A stretch of 64,000 bases of DNA from Calothrix sp. NIES-2100 (GTDB lineage: Bacteria > Cyanobacteriota > Cyanobacteriia > Cyanobacteriales > Nostocaceae): assembly GCF_002368195.1 (NCBI RefSeq), contig NZ_AP018178.1:9435510-9499509 (forward strand). The letters run 5' to 3'. The translations under genes and the position numbers were made by a program. The notes beneath the pieces were generated by a model that was given only the letters and a program-made list of their open reading frames with translations, ran no database searches and had not been told where the DNA came from. How positions within the stretch are numbered: position 1 is the stretch's first letter; every line of letters begins with the position of its first letter. This document shows, one piece after another, positions 61,304 to 64,000 of this stretch.

Positions 61304-63625
61304 TCATTCCCAAGGTGTAGTAGATGCATCTGGATCATCTGAAGGTGCAGTTTTAATTGATGATTGGTTGTCGTTTACATAGTTTCTTGGTGTATAACCT
61401 ATCAACTGATTAAACGCCTCTAGCGCCTCTATTGCAGTTTGATAGCGCTGCTTGTAGTCTTCCAAAACCATTTTACTGAGAATTTCTGCCAAAGTTTGGC
61501 TGACTGCTGCCTGATCTTGCCATAGCAACTCTCCCTCACTATCTCTGGCGAACTCGTGGGGGGCGATACCAGTCAAAGCTTTGATACCAATCATCCCGAC
61601 TGCATAGATGTCACTACTATATTGGGGACGGCCAAAACATTGTTCATTTGGTGCATAACCTTTAGTTCCAATCCCAATGGTGAAGGGGGTATGTTCTTGA
61701 TTTTCCATTTGCAGTGCAGATACTTCTTTGACTGCACCAAAGTCAATTAATACTAGCTTCCAGTCTGAGTGTCGCCGGATAATATTGCTAGGTTTAATAT
61801 CACGGTGAATCACGCTATTTTCATGGACAAATGCCAATGTTTGCAATAAATCTCGTAAAATATCGATAACTTTGGCTTCTAAAACGGATTGACCTAATTG
61901 CAATTCTTGACTCAGAGGATGTCCAACTATAAATTCTTGAACTAAATAAAATTCTTCTTCTTGTTCAAAATAAGCCAATAGCTGGGGAATTTGCTGATGT
62001 TTGCCCAATCTTTCTAAGGTTTGCGCCTCGGAGTTAAATAACCGTCTAGCCAGTTGCAATCCTGTTGTTTTGGTGTTTGCTGGTTTTAGTTGTTTCACTA
62101 CACATCGGGGATTTCCCGGACGTTGGATATCTTCAGCAATGTAGGTTTCGCTGAATCCACCAGAACCAAGAACTTTGACAATTTTGTAGCGTCCACCAAG
62201 TATTTTGCCGGCTAAGGCTAAATCTCTTTGCTGGAGTAGGTCTTGCAAGTCATCTTGTTGACTGATAATTTCTTGCACAACCGCAGAAGATTGATGTTTC
62301 CGAAAGATATCGATTAATTGGCGTTTTTTAATGCTTTCTCTGGCGACTTCGGTTCCCAGATAGGACAATCCAGAAAAAGCGATCGCTACCATAGGTATGG
62401 TGGTGGGAAAAATCAACTGATCGTGTACAAATAATACATAGCTCATGACTCCCCAAATACTCGCCAAGCCAATGCTAGAGATAAATCGATTGATGCCGCG
62501 CTTGCTTCTAGTACAGAGGAATATAGCACCTGTGACTATCACCAGCACAAATAAACCGCGCAAGGGTGGACTGACAATTGCTGGGGCGATGGCTTTCCCT
62601 GTCATCAAGGTGGCGATCTCATTGGCATGAATTTCTACTCCTGACATGCGTTCAGGGTTGCTGCTGTCCGCTACTGGATAAAAATTATTTGCCAACTGGG
62701 CTGTGGCTCCAATCACCACAATTTTATTTTGGAACACCTTTCCTTGATGCAAATAGGTTTGCCAATTTTCGGGATCGAATACGTGCCAAAAGGGAAATTG
62801 CTTAAATGTCCCCGCCGGTCCCCAAAAATAGATGTGATCGCCCTTTGGTCGGGGATAATTAATTTCGGCTGCTCTCAGTACCGCTTCGTTAAAGGAGGGC
62901 AATTTATCGGCGATTAAATCATTTTCTGGTAATAACTTGGGATATTCACTGGTTAATCGGTGAACTTTCCCATCTGCCTCTATGGGAAAGTTCACAGTCC
63001 CCATTGAGACTGACCCCTGATGAAACATTAGCTGCGGTTGCCTCAATTGGACGGATTTTCCCTGTTCTGTCCAAGATTCTTCGTAGACTGCTGCTAGGGT
63101 GACTTTATTACCGTATTTTTGCAATACTGCTTGCAGTTGGCGATCGTCGGCAACACCATAACTACTTGATGTATCAAAAACCACAGCTACGGCCACGGCT
63201 TTCGCACCAGCCTGCATCAATTTTTCTATGACTTCGGCATATGCAGCACGTTTAAATGGATAAGATTTCAGTGGTTCCAGGTAAGCATACTGTTGTGGAT
63301 TTGTTTTATAGTACTGTTCAGGGACTGATATGGAGTCATTGTCGATTGCCAAAATCACAATGTCTTCTGGAGGGACAACCGGCCCGCGCAGTTGGAAAAA
63401 AGTCGAAAGCGCCTGACTTTCCATCGATTGCACCGTACCCATACCAGAAGTACTCAGCAGTGCTGCTCCGATTGCTGAAACACCAGTCAGCAGATGACCA
63501 AACCAAGTTATCAGCTTGGAATGGTTGGTTGATGTGGTCGAAGTTGCTTTTGTCGGTTTGCTTGACCCGCCATTGGCAGCAGAGACATATTTTTTAGTTA
63601 GGGTTGATGTAGGTTCTTCTGCCAT
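61304..63625 (-). CDS. CHASE2-domain serine/threonine protein kinase
   Basis: 773 residues. An N-terminal membrane helix (about 35-60) is followed by an extracytoplasmic CHASE2 sensor domain (about 75-340; DIVILAIDNDSIS, YPFKRAAYAEVIEKL, GKVFQNKIVVIGATA), three membrane helices (about 350-430) and a cytoplasmic eukaryotic-type kinase (about 480-745). The kinase is complete: LGSGGFSETYIA, VVKQLKP, HRDIKPSNII (about 605) and LIDFGAVKEV. By family it phosphorylates proteins in response to an unknown external ligand. Monocistronic. Confidence 0.94.
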   Translation of the reverse strand: MAEEPTSTLTKKYVSAANGGSSKPTKATSTTSTNHSKLITWFGHLLTGVSAIGAALLSTSGMGTVQSMESQALSTFFQLRGPVVPPEDIVILAIDNDSISVPEQYYKTNPQQYAYLEPLKSYPFKRAAYAEVIEKLMQAGAKAVAVAVVFDTSSSYGVADDRQLQAVLQKYGNKVTLAAVYEESWTEQGKSVQLRQPQLMFHQGSVSMGTVNFPIEADGKVHRLTSEYPKLLPENDLIADKLPSFNEAVLRAAEINYPRPKGDHIYFWGPAGTFKQFPFWHVFDPENWQTYLHQGKVFQNKIVVIGATAQLANNFYPVADSSNPERMSGVEIHANEIATLMTGKAIAPAIVSPPLRGLFVLVIVTGAIFLCTRSKRGINRFISSIGLASIWGVMSYVLFVHDQLIFPTTIPMVAIAFSGLSYLGTEVARESIKKRQLIDIFRKHQSSAVVQEIISQQDDLQDLLQQRDLALAGKILGGRYKIVKVLGSGGFSETYIAEDIQRPGNPRCVVKQLKPANTKTTGLQLARRLFNSEAQTLERLGKHQQIPQLLAYFEQEEEFYLVQEFIVGHPLSQELQLGQSVLEAKVIDILRDLLQTLAFVHENSVIHRDIKPSNIIRRHSDWKLVLIDFGAVKEVSALQMENQEHTPFTIGIGTKGYAPNEQCFGRPQYSSDIYAVGMIGIKALTGIAPHEFARDSEGELLWQDQAAVSQTLAEILSKMVLEDYKQRYQTAIEALEAFNQLIGYTPRNYVNDNQSSIKTAPSDDPDASTTPWE

Positions 63626-64000
63626 ATCGTGTTATTGATTGATTAAGGTACAACAACTTTTATTTATTCAGACCCTGTTTTAGTGCAACTACATTGAAAT
63701 TGGACTTAGATGAAAAACTTATACATTTGTCAACTATCTATTATTCCTCAACAAATTTATATTGCCATCGCCTCTGTGCAGGAGTCTCCCCTTCTTAACA
63801 CTGCCAACCTCATTCTCCCCAAGCGGTGCTAACTTTATTTTTCCACAGACCTCAGCCAGAAATCCCACAGGTATTACCCTGGTATCGCCACATTAATTTT
63901 AATGGGCTGCGAGTTCCCCCACTTCTTTAACGAGTCAGGGATCTGACCCCTCGTAACCCAAGAGTAATTATCTGGTGAAGTACTAGTAGAGGCTTGAGCA
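63626..64000. other. gene-free right edge
   Basis: 375 bases with no gene. Near 63908-63945 a decayed copy of the dispersed palindrome is visible (GAGTTCCCCCACTTC..GAGTCAGGGATCT). Confidence 0.5.

Overview
The window reads as a chromosomal segment of a filamentous, probably heterocyst-forming (Nostocales-type) cyanobacterium. The reasons are the very frequent GCGATCGC (HIP1) octamers, runs of short tandem heptanucleotide repeats between genes, a cyanobacterial gas-vesicle cluster, and cyanobacterial families such as a SynArsC-type arsenate reductase, an ethylene-receptor-like kinase, CHASE2-kinase and WD40-TPR-CHAT proteins. No rRNA, prophage, complete insertion sequence or CRISPR array was seen. 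Small inverted-repeat (MITE-like) elements, repeated hairpins and heptamer repeats are abundant.

Layout. 0-9 kb: an edge-truncated unknown gene, an 11 x 21-nt tandem array, a PIN toxin-antitoxin pair, a MITE-like element, tRNA-Val, mazG, a Uma2-type gene, a GluR0-like channel and an aldehyde dehydrogenase. 8.6-14.5 kb: a LOV-PAS-GGDEF-EAL protein, a TPR-M48 protease and an SH3b protein. 14.9-25 kb: gas-vesicle cluster, read leftward as gvpA-gvpA-gvpC-gvpN-gvpJ-gvpK-gvpF-gvpG, then an inverted gvpV-like gene, then a second leftward operon of a GvpF/L-family gene, a duplicated ArsA/Get3-like ATPase and a CDC48-like double AAA ATPase. 25.9-35.1 kb: proA and housekeeping or unknown genes, two of them proteases or phosphatases, and an HD-GYP response regulator. 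35.2-39.1 kb: arsenic-resistance operon (arsR, PstS-like lipoprotein, acr3, arsC, arsH) with three copies of a TCAA-N6-TTGA palindrome. 39.2-54.6 kb: glmU, a 2071-residue WD40-TPR-CHAT protein, isoaspartyl peptidase, a 55-residue DUF2256 gene, a second 11 x 21-nt array, a LuxR-type pseudogene with a nested insertion, a GAF-kinase-like protein and pyrD.

The most striking region is 55.0-57.95 kb. Six tandem tRNA-like RNAs, each carrying the same insert of about 50-55 nt between the D arm and the anticodon position, lie directly upstream of a TROVE/vWA (Ro60, Rsr) gene, and a seventh, divergent copy lies just downstream. The insert contains the CGAAG and GGTTATC blocks known from Y RNAs and a short hairpin capped by a GNRA or UUCG tetraloop, with compensatory changes between copies. 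I interpret the locus as a Ro60 ribonucleoprotein system with an expanded array of tRNA-mimicking Y RNAs. Most copies encode CCA, several keep distinct tRNA-like anticodon loops, one is split in its T loop by a dispersed repeat, and the ro60 leader itself carries a Y-like hairpin beside the ribosome-binding site.

58-64 kb: a single-domain response regulator facing an ethylene-binding-domain hybrid histidine kinase, then a CHASE2 serine/threonine kinase. All identifications come from reading motifs and context; no database search was possible.
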